Assembly: GCA_965225625.1 (NCBI GenBank)
Contig: CBDDBH010000032.1
Span: 62,001 to 126,000 of the forward strand
Source: CBDDBH01 sp965225625
Lineage (GTDB): Bacteria; Pseudomonadota; Gammaproteobacteria; JADZEE01
Direction: 5' to 3'
Length of the DNA: 64,000 bases
The stretch's first letter is position 1. Each line of letters opens with the position of its first letter. Of this stretch, positions 36,204-44,838 are shown in pieces. The notes beneath the pieces are model-generated. The model had not been told where the DNA came from, made no database searches, and saw only the letters and a program-made list of their open reading frames with translations. The translations under genes were made by a program, and so were the position numbers.

Positions 36204-37211
36204 ATGGAGCATGTCGTACCGAAACCTAAAATGAGCATCGAAGGCCTGGTGATTGACTACAATCTGAAACCTGACGGGATGACTGAGCGTATTACGCCGG
36301 CTGACGACCTGTTTGTACTTGCCCACGTCGGCGTTCCAGAGATTAGTCTGGCGGACTGGTCGCTTGAGATTTGCGGCATCGTTGCAAAACCAATGACTTT
36401 GAAATTTGACGACCTGTCGCGCTTCCCAAAGCGAACGGTGGAAACGATACATACCTGCGCCGGCAACCCCTTTGACCCGACAGTTCCGACACGGCAAATC
36501 GCCAACGTCAGATGGAGTGGCGTCGATCTCCGAGATTTGATGGAAGCGGTGGGAGTTAGCGATGATGCAACGTATCTCTGGGCTTACGGCCCCGATCATG
36601 GAGAATTTGGTAATACCCATCATCAACACTATCTGAAAGATGTTCCGATATCGCGCATTCGGGACGGCGATGTCCTGATCGCTTACGAATTGAACAGCGC
36701 GCCATTGTCCGCAAAACATGGGTATCCTGCACGGCTTGTGGTGCCGGGTTTTTATGGCACCAACAGCGTTAAATGGATTTGCAGACTGGAATTTTCTGAC
36801 AGGCGCGCAGACAGCTTCTACACCACCACAACCTATAATGATCCGGACTACGACACTGACCCGTCGGGGACCACAAAAAAGCCCGTTTGGGAGATTGCTC
36901 CCGAAAGCTTGATCGTTGCCCCAGCGCCAGACTGGCAATCCCCGGTCGTCCCCATCGAGATCTGGGGATGGGCCTGGTCGAATTGCGAAGTGCAGCTTGT
37001 GGAAGTCAGTACCGGCGCGACACAATCCTGGCTCAATGCCTCACTTGAACCAGCTACCGGACGCTCCTGGCAACGCTTCTCCTACCTGTGGACCCCACCC
37101 GCTACGGGGAAGTTTGAGCTTTGCTGCCGCGCTACTGATACCAAGGGCGAAAGCCAGCCTGCACAGGGATGGCGCAATGCGGTGCATTCGGTGACTATTA
37201 GAATTGAATAA
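36204..37211 (+). CDS. Sulfite-oxidase-family molybdopterin oxidoreductase
   Basis: Moco-binding domain (about 20-215) with the molybdenum-ligand Cys in IHTCAGN (about residue 91), GVDLRDLMEAVGV, and AYELNSAPLSAKHGYPARLVVPGFYG, followed by a Mo-co dimerisation domain (about 225-335; VEIWGWAWS-like IEIWGWAWSNC). No signal peptide or heme domain. GGGGGGATC upstream of the ATG serves as ribosome site. The reaction is unknown; pairing with a Rieske oxygenase suggests a role in the same pathway or in electron handling. Confidence 0.92.
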   Translation: MEHVVPKPKMSIEGLVIDYNLKPDGMTERITPADDLFVLAHVGVPEISLADWSLEICGIVAKPMTLKFDDLSRFPKRTVETIHTCAGNPFDPTVPTRQIANVRWSGVDLRDLMEAVGVSDDATYLWAYGPDHGEFGNTHHQHYLKDVPISRIRDGDVLIAYELNSAPLSAKHGYPARLVVPGFYGTNSVKWICRLEFSDRRADSFYTTTTYNDPDYDTDPSGTTKKPVWEIAPESLIVAPAPDWQSPVVPIEIWGWAWSNCEVQLVEVSTGATQSWLNASLEPATGRSWQRFSYLWTPPATGKFELCCRATDTKGESQPAQGWRNAVHSVTIRIE

Positions 37212-37254
37212 TCGCCAAACACACGCTTACGTCATTAAGGGTCGAGGCGATACT

Positions 37255-37605
37255 TCAGGCCCAACCATCTCCCATCCCGGTCGGGTTTAGCTCTGGCATG
37301 GGCAGGAAACGTTCCGGCGGGAAGCCGTCAACCACGGCTTGTTGTTGAAACACCTCAACGGCGTTTGCAGCTTCGATGAAACTCAAGGTCAGGCGAAACA
37401 GATGTTGCTCTGCGTCAGGCATGTCGTTAAGCGCGAAATCATTGAGATAGGTTAACGCCTCAGTAGCACGCGGCAGGAACGCATCGTAGAACGCACGGAT
37501 CTCATCCATCGTGCTCGTCAACCGTTTTTCGAGCCTGGTGTTTTCTGTCGGCAGCGACCAATCAACAAAAGGCTCGAGGTCTGCAAATTGCGGGGGTAGA
37601 GACAT
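37255..37605 (-). CDS. Small protein coupled to a Rieske oxygenase, unknown function
   Basis: About 116 residues, predicted all-helical (DEIRAFYDAFLPRATEALTYL and LTLSFIEAANAVEVFQQQAV), with no recognised domain. It is 12 bases downstream of the Rieske oxygenase gene on the same strand and so likely co-translated. It is too short and dissimilar for a classical SnoaL-like beta subunit. A GTG at 37614 is an alternative start. It may be an assembly or accessory subunit. Confidence 0.7.
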   Translation of the reverse strand: MSLPPQFADLEPFVDWSLPTENTRLEKRLTSTMDEIRAFYDAFLPRATEALTYLNDFALNDMPDAEQHLFRLTLSFIEAANAVEVFQQQAVVDGFPPERFLPMPELNPTGMGDGWA

Positions 37606-37617
37606 CTCTTGCACAAC

Positions 37618-38853
37618 CTAGTCGAACTTACCGGAATGCGCATCATAGCCAACGCGTTCGTCCAATATCTTGTGGAAGTGGCGGATCAATATCTCCTCAT
37701 CTTTGAGCACGTAGTGATCACGACCACCTGACTTCAGCACGGCCTGCGTTTGCTCCAGAGTGCTGAAATCTTCAAGCCATGCATCACGGTTGAATATTTT
37801 CTGTTGCTCCAAGGCGAAACGTTGCACCACGTTGTCGGGCTTCGGCGTCCACAGCCTTATTTCCTGATACATGCTGTCGATGCCCAGCGGCCAGAAATTA
37901 TGCGTCTGAAATGCACCGTTGAAAAATCCGAGCCACAGGTTTGGGAAGATGAGGTAAATGTCGAACAACCAATCGTCGGCGCGCGCGGGGTTTATACCCA
38001 GCGGAGCGTTCTCACTCGCCAGGAACACGTCGTCTCTTTCCTTGTAGGCCCAGCCAAGCTTCGGCACGACCTTAGCCGACGGCGGCGGCATCACTTTCAT
38101 GTTGCCCGGTATCGACAACATGCGATGGGGACCAAAGAAGCTGATATCCAGCAGATGCAGGAACGGATTCTCAGCGGTCGTCAGAATGTCGGCCTGGGTG
38201 CGCCGGTGCAGATGGACCGCGTGATAGGCTTCCTGCTGCGAATCTACAGCAATCTTCCAGTTGCAATTGAGATTGCCTTTATACGCGTAGCCCAGTGTCA
38301 ACTTGTGGAACGGGAATCCATCCAGATGTTCATCTATTCCGCACAGGTATTCCTTTAGGGTCTGCGTTGGGTTTGGATCGAGGTTTACAAAAACCAAGCC
38401 CTGCCATACATCCACGGCAACCGGTCGTAGCGCCAGATCGTCCTTGTCGAGATCGAAAAAATTAGCCTCATCAGGGACGCTCCGCAGTTGCCCGTTATTG
38501 TCGTACACCCAACCATGGAATTTGCACACGTGGTGATTCTGCCTACCGCGCTCAGCCCAAACGAGCTTGTTGCATCGATGCCCGCAGATATTATGAAAAG
38601 CTCGGATCTCGCCGTTGTCGTCGCGGGTCAACAAAATGTGTGCGTTGCAGATCTGAATATGGCGGTTGTAGAAATCTCCGGGCTTGGGAATATCGTCAGC
38701 GTGACATACCTGCAACCAACATTTGCGAAACACACTGTCGCGTTCCCGCCCGAAATACTGCTCGGATAAAAATCGGCTCGTGCTAAGCGGCCCGGTACCA
38801 AACTCGGGATAACGCGCTGCCCACCGTTTCTCTTTGGTCGCGACTATCGGCAT
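37618..38853 (-). CDS. Aromatic ring-hydroxylating dioxygenase, alpha subunit
   Basis: Rieske ligands C90-x-H92 (ICGHR) and C110-x2-H113 (VCKFHGW), then an iron site in DSQQEAYHAVHLH. This pattern is that of the ring-hydroxylating dioxygenase alpha subunit with a C-terminal iron domain. The start is set at ATG 38853 (MPIVATKEKRW); a TTG at 38883 would add ten residues. It is followed by a small helical protein. It differs in class from the Rieske gene at 34858 and is not its duplicate. Confidence 0.9.
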   Translation of the reverse strand: MPIVATKEKRWAARYPEFGTGPLSTSRFLSEQYFGRERDSVFRKCWLQVCHADDIPKPGDFYNRHIQICNAHILLTRDDNGEIRAFHNICGHRCNKLVWAERGRQNHHVCKFHGWVYDNNGQLRSVPDEANFFDLDKDDLALRPVAVDVWQGLVFVNLDPNPTQTLKEYLCGIDEHLDGFPFHKLTLGYAYKGNLNCNWKIAVDSQQEAYHAVHLHRRTQADILTTAENPFLHLLDISFFGPHRMLSIPGNMKVMPPPSAKVVPKLGWAYKERDDVFLASENAPLGINPARADDWLFDIYLIFPNLWLGFFNGAFQTHNFWPLGIDSMYQEIRLWTPKPDNVVQRFALEQQKIFNRDAWLEDFSTLEQTQAVLKSGGRDHYVLKDEEILIRHFHKILDERVGYDAHSGKFD

Positions 38854-38913
38854 TGATTGATTTTTCGTTTGCAAAGCATGCAAGTTAGCGGCACAAACCG
38901 TATTTCACTCCGA

Positions 38914-39954
38914 TTAACCGCGAGCGTCGCTTTCAGTCTTCGCCAGGAACTTGCGCAGCGAAGCGATGAATGCGGCCCGCGTCTCTGCTTGCGGTGTGTG
39001 CGAGGCGTCGGCGAACACTTCCAGTTTCGCACCAAGAGTCGCCATTTGAAAGGCGCGCGTGGAGTCCGGGGTCGCCTCGTCGTGCTCACCACAGGTATAC
39101 AGTACCGGTACATTGATGCGTGACAGGCGCGGCTCGGCCTCGTAGTCCTTCAGCACACCGGTGACCAGGCTCTCGCTCGGTCCCCACAGATAGCCGTACA
39201 AATCGGCATTGAATAATTCGAAACTCTGCATGACGTAATCCGGCCAGGGATCCAACCGACATACATGCCGCCTGGCCCAGACGAGTTCCGCCTGGTGATA
39301 TTCGTCTGAAGCGGTAGTTCCGGCTCGCTCATGGCGACGCATGGTCGCCAGTACATCCGCAGGTAGTGCCGCACGCAACCGTGTGGTATCCGTGGTCCAG
39401 CGTTTTGCACTCAGGAACGGACTCGCGAGCACCACACTGCGTAGCCCGTGCGGTTGTTGCATCGCATATTCCGCGGCCCAGGTTGCGCCGCAGGAACTAC
39501 CCAACAAGCACAAACGATCTAGACCCAAAGCGGCGCGCAGTGCGTGGAGTTCGGAGACGAACCGCGCGACCGTCCAGTTGGCCCGATCACCTGGGCGCTC
39601 GGAACGCCCGGAATCGAGCTGGTCGTACAATATTACCGGCCGCTCATCAGCAAGATCGGTCAAAGGCAAAAGATAATGATGACTCGCGCCCGGGCCCCCA
39701 TGCACGACAACCAGGGGTGTTCGGCCGCTGGCGAAATGGCGTCGTCCGTTTACACGGTACCAGATCCTGCCACCGTCAACGGCGAGCATGCCGGCATCTT
39801 CCGGGTCGGGGATTGCACTGCTGCCGGCAGCAAACAGGGACGAACTTAACGGTGCTAAACCACACGCGGTACCCAGCGCCACGCCCGTTTGCAACAGCCT
39901 GCGGCGCGTCATTGCCGGCAGTGTATTCCTGGTGGCCGTTTCCGAGCCTGACAT
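38914..39954 (-). CDS. Alpha/beta hydrolase, proline-iminopeptidase-like, Tat-exported
   Basis: A twin-arginine-type leader (MTRRRLLQTGVALG, about residue 15 on) precedes an alpha/beta-hydrolase domain. The oxyanion loop is VVHGGPGA (proline iminopeptidase S33 type), the nucleophile elbow GSSCGA, the catalytic Asp region CGEHDEATPD and the His in ASHTPQ. Probable substrates are peptides or esters in the periplasm. 346 residues. It starts a divergent region facing the gene at 40186. Confidence 0.85.
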   Translation of the reverse strand: MSGSETATRNTLPAMTRRRLLQTGVALGTACGLAPLSSSLFAAGSSAIPDPEDAGMLAVDGGRIWYRVNGRRHFASGRTPLVVVHGGPGASHHYLLPLTDLADERPVILYDQLDSGRSERPGDRANWTVARFVSELHALRAALGLDRLCLLGSSCGATWAAEYAMQQPHGLRSVVLASPFLSAKRWTTDTTRLRAALPADVLATMRRHERAGTTASDEYHQAELVWARRHVCRLDPWPDYVMQSFELFNADLYGYLWGPSESLVTGVLKDYEAEPRLSRINVPVLYTCGEHDEATPDSTRAFQMATLGAKLEVFADASHTPQAETRAAFIASLRKFLAKTESDARG

Positions 39955-40185
39955 TCAGCGCCCTCCCATTTCGGATCGCTATGCTGATTCAAGCCCGGTC
40001 TGCCGTCAAACCGCCGCTTGTGCAAGCGAAGATGATCCCGGCCGCAGTCGCCTACACTCTCAGCTTGCCCTTACTATTGCAACCCGGATTGCGGCCATTT
40101 GAAGCGCATTTGCTTCCATATGGCCGATAGAAAAGCGGCACTTAAGTATACTGTCGTCCAGGATTAATTTACTGGGAGGCTGACC

Positions 40186-40611
40186 ATGCGGCGTAGTGCA
40201 AAAAAAGCCGGGAGCAGGAGAGCGACAAACCGAACGGTCCGTGCTAACGCAGCAGTGCTCGATACCTCATTTCAGCCGCTAAAAGTGGAGCAGCGCTACA
40301 AAGTCGCTGAGGACGGTCTGGTGTTCGCGACCATGGCTGCAAAAGCTGATCCCTACTTTCGTAAGAGTGCCATTACTGCACTACTCGGTCGTGTTGGCCC
40401 GACGTTGAAAACGTTAACAGAGCCACGTGCGATGGCGACCATTGACGGCCTCGAGGAGGAGGACCGGATGATCGGCAAAGCAGCGCACATTTCCTTTCCG
40501 GTGAAGGCCCGTGAATATACCCAGGTAACGATGGTGGATGTTTTTGGCGGCCTGACCAATAAGAACAAATACACCTGGCACATCTACTATGTGCGTTGCG
40601 CGATCATTTGA
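40186..40611 (+). CDS. Conserved-looking basic protein, unknown function
   Basis: A 141-residue protein with a Lys/Arg-rich N-terminus (MRRSAKKAGSRRATNRTVR), an alpha/beta core (VAEDGLVFATMAAKADPYF) and a Trp/Tyr-rich end. No family recognised. A good ribosome site (GGGAGG) lies 8 bases before the ATG. It is monocistronic, between a hydrolase and an amidohydrolase. The coding call rests on the ribosome site and balanced composition. Confidence 0.6.
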   Translation: MRRSAKKAGSRRATNRTVRANAAVLDTSFQPLKVEQRYKVAEDGLVFATMAAKADPYFRKSAITALLGRVGPTLKTLTEPRAMATIDGLEEEDRMIGKAAHISFPVKAREYTQVTMVDVFGGLTNKNKYTWHIYYVRCAII

Positions 40612-40674
40612 TAGTGCGCTGCGTCCAACGTCGCTGCGACAAACCGTGGCGGTGAATCACGATCGGCCTTGGGC

Positions 40675-41685
40675 ATGAGACGCATTATTGCGCTGCTACT
40701 GAGCGCATGGATCACAACCGCAATTGGCGACGGGGCAGCACTGCCGATTATTGACATGCACATGCACGCGTGGCCGGCCGATGCACAGGGCCCACCACCC
40801 GTCGCCATGTGCACGCCGTGGCCGGCGTTCCCGCCGTGGGATCAACGCCAGGACTACGCTGCCGCCTTTCAGGAAATCCTCAAGCAGCCGCCCTGCAAGA
40901 ACCCAGTCTGGTCACCGGCAACCGATGGCGGAGTAATGGAACAAACCATCGAGATTATGCAGCGCCGAAATATTGTTGGCGTGTTAAGCGGCAGACCCGA
41001 ACGGGTAGCGACCTGGATGAAGGTTGCGCCGGACCGATTTTATCCAGGCTTGGAACTCCTGCTTGAGGATGGCGAACTCGCTCCGCAAGCGTTACGCGCG
41101 CTGCACACCGACGGAAAGCTCGCGGTACTGGCCGAGGTTTTGAATCAATACGCTGGGATAGCGCCTGGTGATGAGCGTATGGCGGCGCCTTATTGGGCGC
41201 TTGCGGAGGAGCTGGATATTCCGGTCGGGATCCACATCGGCACCGGGCCGCCCGGAGCGATCTATCTGGGCTTCTCCAACTATCGCGCACATCTGCACAG
41301 CGCGCTGACGTTGGAGGAGCTATTGGTCAAACATCCACGCCTGCGTGTTTACATCATGCACGCTGGTTTCCCGATGCTCGATGACCTGCTGGCGGTACTC
41401 TACGCCCACCCGCAGGTGTACGTGGGTGTCGGCGTGATTGTGTTTATGCAACCGCGCGCCGTGTTTTACCAATACTTACAAGGAATCGTGGACGCCGGCT
41501 ACGGCCAACGCGTTATGTTTGGCTCAGACCAGATGATTTGGCCAGGCGTGATAGAACGCGCTATCGACACGATTGAGGCAGCACCGTTCCTGGACGGTGT
41601 GCAGAAGCGCGACATCTTCTACAACAACGCCGCACGTTTTCTACGCCTGAGCCAATCCGAAATGGAGCGTCACCTCGGGCAGTAA
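40675..41685 (+). CDS. Amidohydrolase-family metal hydrolase, exported
   Basis: The ATG at 40675 gives a signal peptide (MRRIIALLLSAWITTAIG). The TIM-barrel amidohydrolase (PF04909 type) has the metal HxH in IDMHMHAW, GIHIGTGPPG (third His), IMHAGFPM and a terminal Asp in MFGSDQMIW. Members are hydrolases or decarboxylases acting on aromatic or lactone substrates. A TTG 6 bases earlier is less likely. 336 residues. Confidence 0.88.
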   Translation: MRRIIALLLSAWITTAIGDGAALPIIDMHMHAWPADAQGPPPVAMCTPWPAFPPWDQRQDYAAAFQEILKQPPCKNPVWSPATDGGVMEQTIEIMQRRNIVGVLSGRPERVATWMKVAPDRFYPGLELLLEDGELAPQALRALHTDGKLAVLAEVLNQYAGIAPGDERMAAPYWALAEELDIPVGIHIGTGPPGAIYLGFSNYRAHLHSALTLEELLVKHPRLRVYIMHAGFPMLDDLLAVLYAHPQVYVGVGVIVFMQPRAVFYQYLQGIVDAGYGQRVMFGSDQMIWPGVIERAIDTIEAAPFLDGVQKRDIFYNNAARFLRLSQSEMERHLGQ

Positions 41686-41764
41686 TCTGTAACTTTTCTT
41701 GCGCGCTGGACCCGGTGACCACTCGGCTGCGACAATCGCCGGATAATAACAAGAGGGATAGAAA

Positions 41765-42415
41765 ATGAACTATTTCACGCCCGCCTGCCGCCTACCACTG
41801 ATATTCGCGATTCTGATTGTTATTTCGGCCTGCCTGACTCCCAAGATTGCGCTTGCTACAGGTGATGAAAGCGCCGTTTCGCTACTTGCGGATACTGCAT
41901 TTTCCACAGCGGTACGGATCGTGGTGCAGGATGCTCGCGCACAAAGCGCGGACGATGACCGAATTCAAGCCGCCAAACAAGAGATGGAGCGTGCACGCAG
42001 AAGCCGAGGGTTCGCTTACTTCGGATTCCGTCTGTTGCTCAGCTTCGGCTTGGTGATTGTTGGGATCACGCTGGCGGTACGCCGACTGAAAACACTGGCA
42101 GCCCCCGTTGCACCCGTGCTCGATATGCTGGCTGCTCAACGGGTGCTGATCGGCATTGCGGTAATCGGCCTCGCGCTGTTCGACGCAGTGCTGGATATCA
42201 GAATTTCACGACCCCTTATTGGCGACGGCTTACCCCAGATAATGGCCTTGCTTGCGGGTCTGATGGCTATGCGGCCCCTCATTGAGGAATTGATCGATAA
42301 TGTGAATCTTGACGGTTTAGCCGACAAATTAGAGCTTAAGCGCGATGAGATCGGCTTTGCGGCAATGGGCTTGGGCATAATCCATGTGGTGGTCGGTTAT
42401 TACCCGGTAATCTAA
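41765..42415 (+). CDS. Membrane protein, unknown function
   Basis: A 216-residue protein with an N-terminal signal or anchor (LPLIFAILIVISACLTP), a charged soluble stretch with a helix (about 60-80; RIQAAKQEMERARRSR), then three hydrophobic helices (about 85-105, 125-145, 155-175) and a C-terminal amphipathic segment plus helix. No family recognised. The gap to the previous gene is about 80 bases. Topology suggests an inner-membrane protein. Confidence 0.7.
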   Translation: MNYFTPACRLPLIFAILIVISACLTPKIALATGDESAVSLLADTAFSTAVRIVVQDARAQSADDDRIQAAKQEMERARRSRGFAYFGFRLLLSFGLVIVGITLAVRRLKTLAAPVAPVLDMLAAQRVLIGIAVIGLALFDAVLDIRISRPLIGDGLPQIMALLAGLMAMRPLIEELIDNVNLDGLADKLELKRDEIGFAAMGLGIIHVVVGYYPVI

Positions 42416-42438
42416 GATTATCTTAAATAGCCCCCTGG

Positions 42439-44604
42439 TTAGTAGCGCTTGGTCCAATACAACTGCGTAGAAAAATCCAGCTCAGTGCTTTTGTAAGCGC
42501 GATCTTCACGCTCCACATCGTGATTCAATGTAAGCGTCAATTCAGAGCCGGGCGTGATGATCCAGCGGAACTGACTGTTCAATGTGATCAGGTGATTCTC
42601 CGATTCGTGCTGGATAAAATTAGTCCACGACACGGTAGGACTAAAGTTGGCATTGACGCGTAGACGGTCAATTTCGATATCGAAATCACCGTGCGGTAGA
42701 TTGGTGTTGATATATCGGTGCTCCACGCTCATGAGTAAATACCGGATCGGCCGCCACTCGAGCGAGCCCTTTATATCAATCTGCTCGCCGTCGTAGAATT
42801 CGCCGACTCGCCACTCAAGTACCCCGCTGAGGGCCCGACTCTTGACCGTTTCGATAAGTCCGTAGACTTTCTGCCAATCGTAGTCACCTACCGGAATGGC
42901 AACGCCGCGACTGATATTAAACGGTTCATTGAGTGTATCGTGATGATGGTTGAACCACAGTTGGAACTTATCGCCGGCTTGGTTCTCGCTGGTAAACAGT
43001 CGCACGAACACGAAGCTGCTTTTTAAATTATTATCGGTATCGGTTGTTACCGACCACTCGAGTCCCCAATCAATAGTACGCAGAAAATGCGCTTTGCCGG
43101 GGCGCCGGCGATAGCGTAATGCGCCATCATAGACGCGGATATCGGAACGGTTCACAAACCCCATGGCGGGGTTGAAGTTTTTTTGGATCTCGGCGAAGTT
43201 GGCTTGCGCATTCCATTTATCGTTGGGGTAATCCAGGCGCAATCCGTAGGACATCTCGTCACCACCAACGCCGGATGTCGATGAGCGCATAATGAAGGCA
43301 TCGGCAACAAAGCTCTGTGCTCCGAACGCCTTGCTGTTACGGTAGCGGAAATCCATCCCGGCGACGCCGTTATCGGTGTCGCCCAGCGGATCACCGTAAG
43401 TCAAGATCAGGCCGACACGGGATTCATCGAGTACATCTGTCGTCGCGCGCACGACGGATAGATTTGCCGAGTCTACCTGCTCGTTGGCGCCCATCTGTGT
43501 ATTCAGCAAGCCGACGGTGTAACGACCGACACGTCCCGTCACTTTAGTGCCGAGTTGTAGATCGATGGGATCTGGATTGTCCACATCGCCAGTCAAGCCC
43601 ACACGCCGAGAAAAAAACGGCATGCCGTTAATCTCTTTGAGTCCACCAAATTGAAAAATGTCGGCGTCACGGACGAAGAGATCGCGTTGCTCGGGGAAAA
43701 ACAGGGAGAAGCGAGTGAGATTAGTTTGGATTTCGTCGACGACGGTATCCGAGAAATCGGGATTCAGCGTCAATGAGCCGGTCAACGAGGGGCTGAATTT
43801 GTAAATCACCTCGCCTCCAGCGTTTAATTTGAAATCGTTGTCGTCACCGTGCTCACGCCGACGGAATTGGGTAGCGATTACTGGTTTGACGTCCAGGCCT
43901 TTGCCCTGCTGCAATCCCTCAATACCGCTGACGTAGCCAAAGGCGCCGACATCCTTGAAGCTGCGTTCCGGAGAATAATTGGCCCAGTAAAGGATCTCGT
44001 TGCGGCGGCGGATCAAGCGCAAAATCTCCATCCCCCAGGTATCTGTGTCAGGGTCAAACGATAGAGTTTTGGCGGGAATTGCCATCTCCGCCGTCCAGCC
44101 CTGGTCGTCCTGCCGAGCGTCGGCATACCAGATGCCGTCCCACTCCGGCCGAAAGTCAGCATTGTTCTCGAAGCGCACGTCGCGTTTAGTGCCGATGGAG
44201 TTGATCATAAAAACAAAGGCGTTGCGGCGATCCAGAAAGGGATCGAAAGCGACATAAACAAAATCGTCGAAAAAAAGACTGTTATCTTCGCGCAACTCCC
44301 TGGCAATGATGGCCTCCGGTTCGCGGTCGTAACAGCGGATCCCCACATAGATCGTGTCTGCGTCGTAGGCAAAGTAGATCTCGGTTTTTTCGCTGGGTAA
44401 GGCCCCTTGGGTAGGCACTTCTTGTCTGAGATCGGTCACTACCGTTGCAGTACGCCAAACCGCATCGTCCAATACACCGTCGATTGTGGGTGGACTGTCG
44501 GTCTTATTGATCTTGATCTTGGGCGCGGTCGCGAAGGCGACGTTACCCAGCGTTGCGACCAGCAGTAGTAACAGCAGGCCCAAGGCGGAACGGGCAGTCA
44601 TCAT
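42439..44604 (-). CDS. DUF5916 outer-membrane protein with carbohydrate-binding-like N-domain
   Basis: A signal peptide (LGLLLLLLVATLGNVAFA) is followed by a CBM9-like domain (about 30-215; IDGVLDDAVWRTA and IYFAYDADTIYVGIRCYD). A long barrel-type C-terminal region ends in an aromatic residue (LYWTKRY). This is the DUF5916 layout, a probable outer-membrane barrel of unknown ligand. 721 residues. Its ATG overlaps the stop of a small DUF2235 remnant (ATGA), which suggests that a deletion joined two genes. Confidence 0.88.
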   Translation of the reverse strand: MMTARSALGLLLLLLVATLGNVAFATAPKIKINKTDSPPTIDGVLDDAVWRTATVVTDLRQEVPTQGALPSEKTEIYFAYDADTIYVGIRCYDREPEAIIARELREDNSLFFDDFVYVAFDPFLDRRNAFVFMINSIGTKRDVRFENNADFRPEWDGIWYADARQDDQGWTAEMAIPAKTLSFDPDTDTWGMEILRLIRRRNEILYWANYSPERSFKDVGAFGYVSGIEGLQQGKGLDVKPVIATQFRRREHGDDNDFKLNAGGEVIYKFSPSLTGSLTLNPDFSDTVVDEIQTNLTRFSLFFPEQRDLFVRDADIFQFGGLKEINGMPFFSRRVGLTGDVDNPDPIDLQLGTKVTGRVGRYTVGLLNTQMGANEQVDSANLSVVRATTDVLDESRVGLILTYGDPLGDTDNGVAGMDFRYRNSKAFGAQSFVADAFIMRSSTSGVGGDEMSYGLRLDYPNDKWNAQANFAEIQKNFNPAMGFVNRSDIRVYDGALRYRRRPGKAHFLRTIDWGLEWSVTTDTDNNLKSSFVFVRLFTSENQAGDKFQLWFNHHHDTLNEPFNISRGVAIPVGDYDWQKVYGLIETVKSRALSGVLEWRVGEFYDGEQIDIKGSLEWRPIRYLLMSVEHRYINTNLPHGDFDIEIDRLRVNANFSPTVSWTNFIQHESENHLITLNSQFRWIITPGSELTLTLNHDVEREDRAYKSTELDFSTQLYWTKRY

Positions 44605-44726
44605 CGGTGGAAACAGTTATCGATAGTCACCGACTTTGCTGCGCTGGCGTAGGCCTCGACGACGTTGGTGTTGTTCTTGCCGTGCTCGTTGCCGGTACCG
44701 TCACAACAGATAACAATATTTTTCAT
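44601..44726 (-). pseudogene. 5' remnant of a DUF2235 (Tle1-like) gene
   Basis: The ORF reads MKNIVICCDGTGNEHGKNNT then NVVEAYAS and stops after 41 codons. DUF2235 proteins begin IVICCDGTGN and NTNVVK, so this is the first block of such a phospholipase-like protein; the rest, over 300 residues, is absent. The stop overlaps the DUF5916 start. It could still be translated as a leader peptide. Confidence 0.65.
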
Positions 44727-44838
44727 GATTGATTGCCGTTATTGCAGTCACCACGTCGATTCTTAAACTCATTATTCAATATACGGGCTAGATGTTGCGG
44801 CCAAGGATCTGGATTGGCAAGCGCATCTGTTTTATTTG

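Noticed and set aside
36027..37025. Minus-strand open frame (332 codons) opposite the molybdoenzyme
   Set aside because: Antisense shadow; the + strand gene has clear Moco motifs and a ribosome site.
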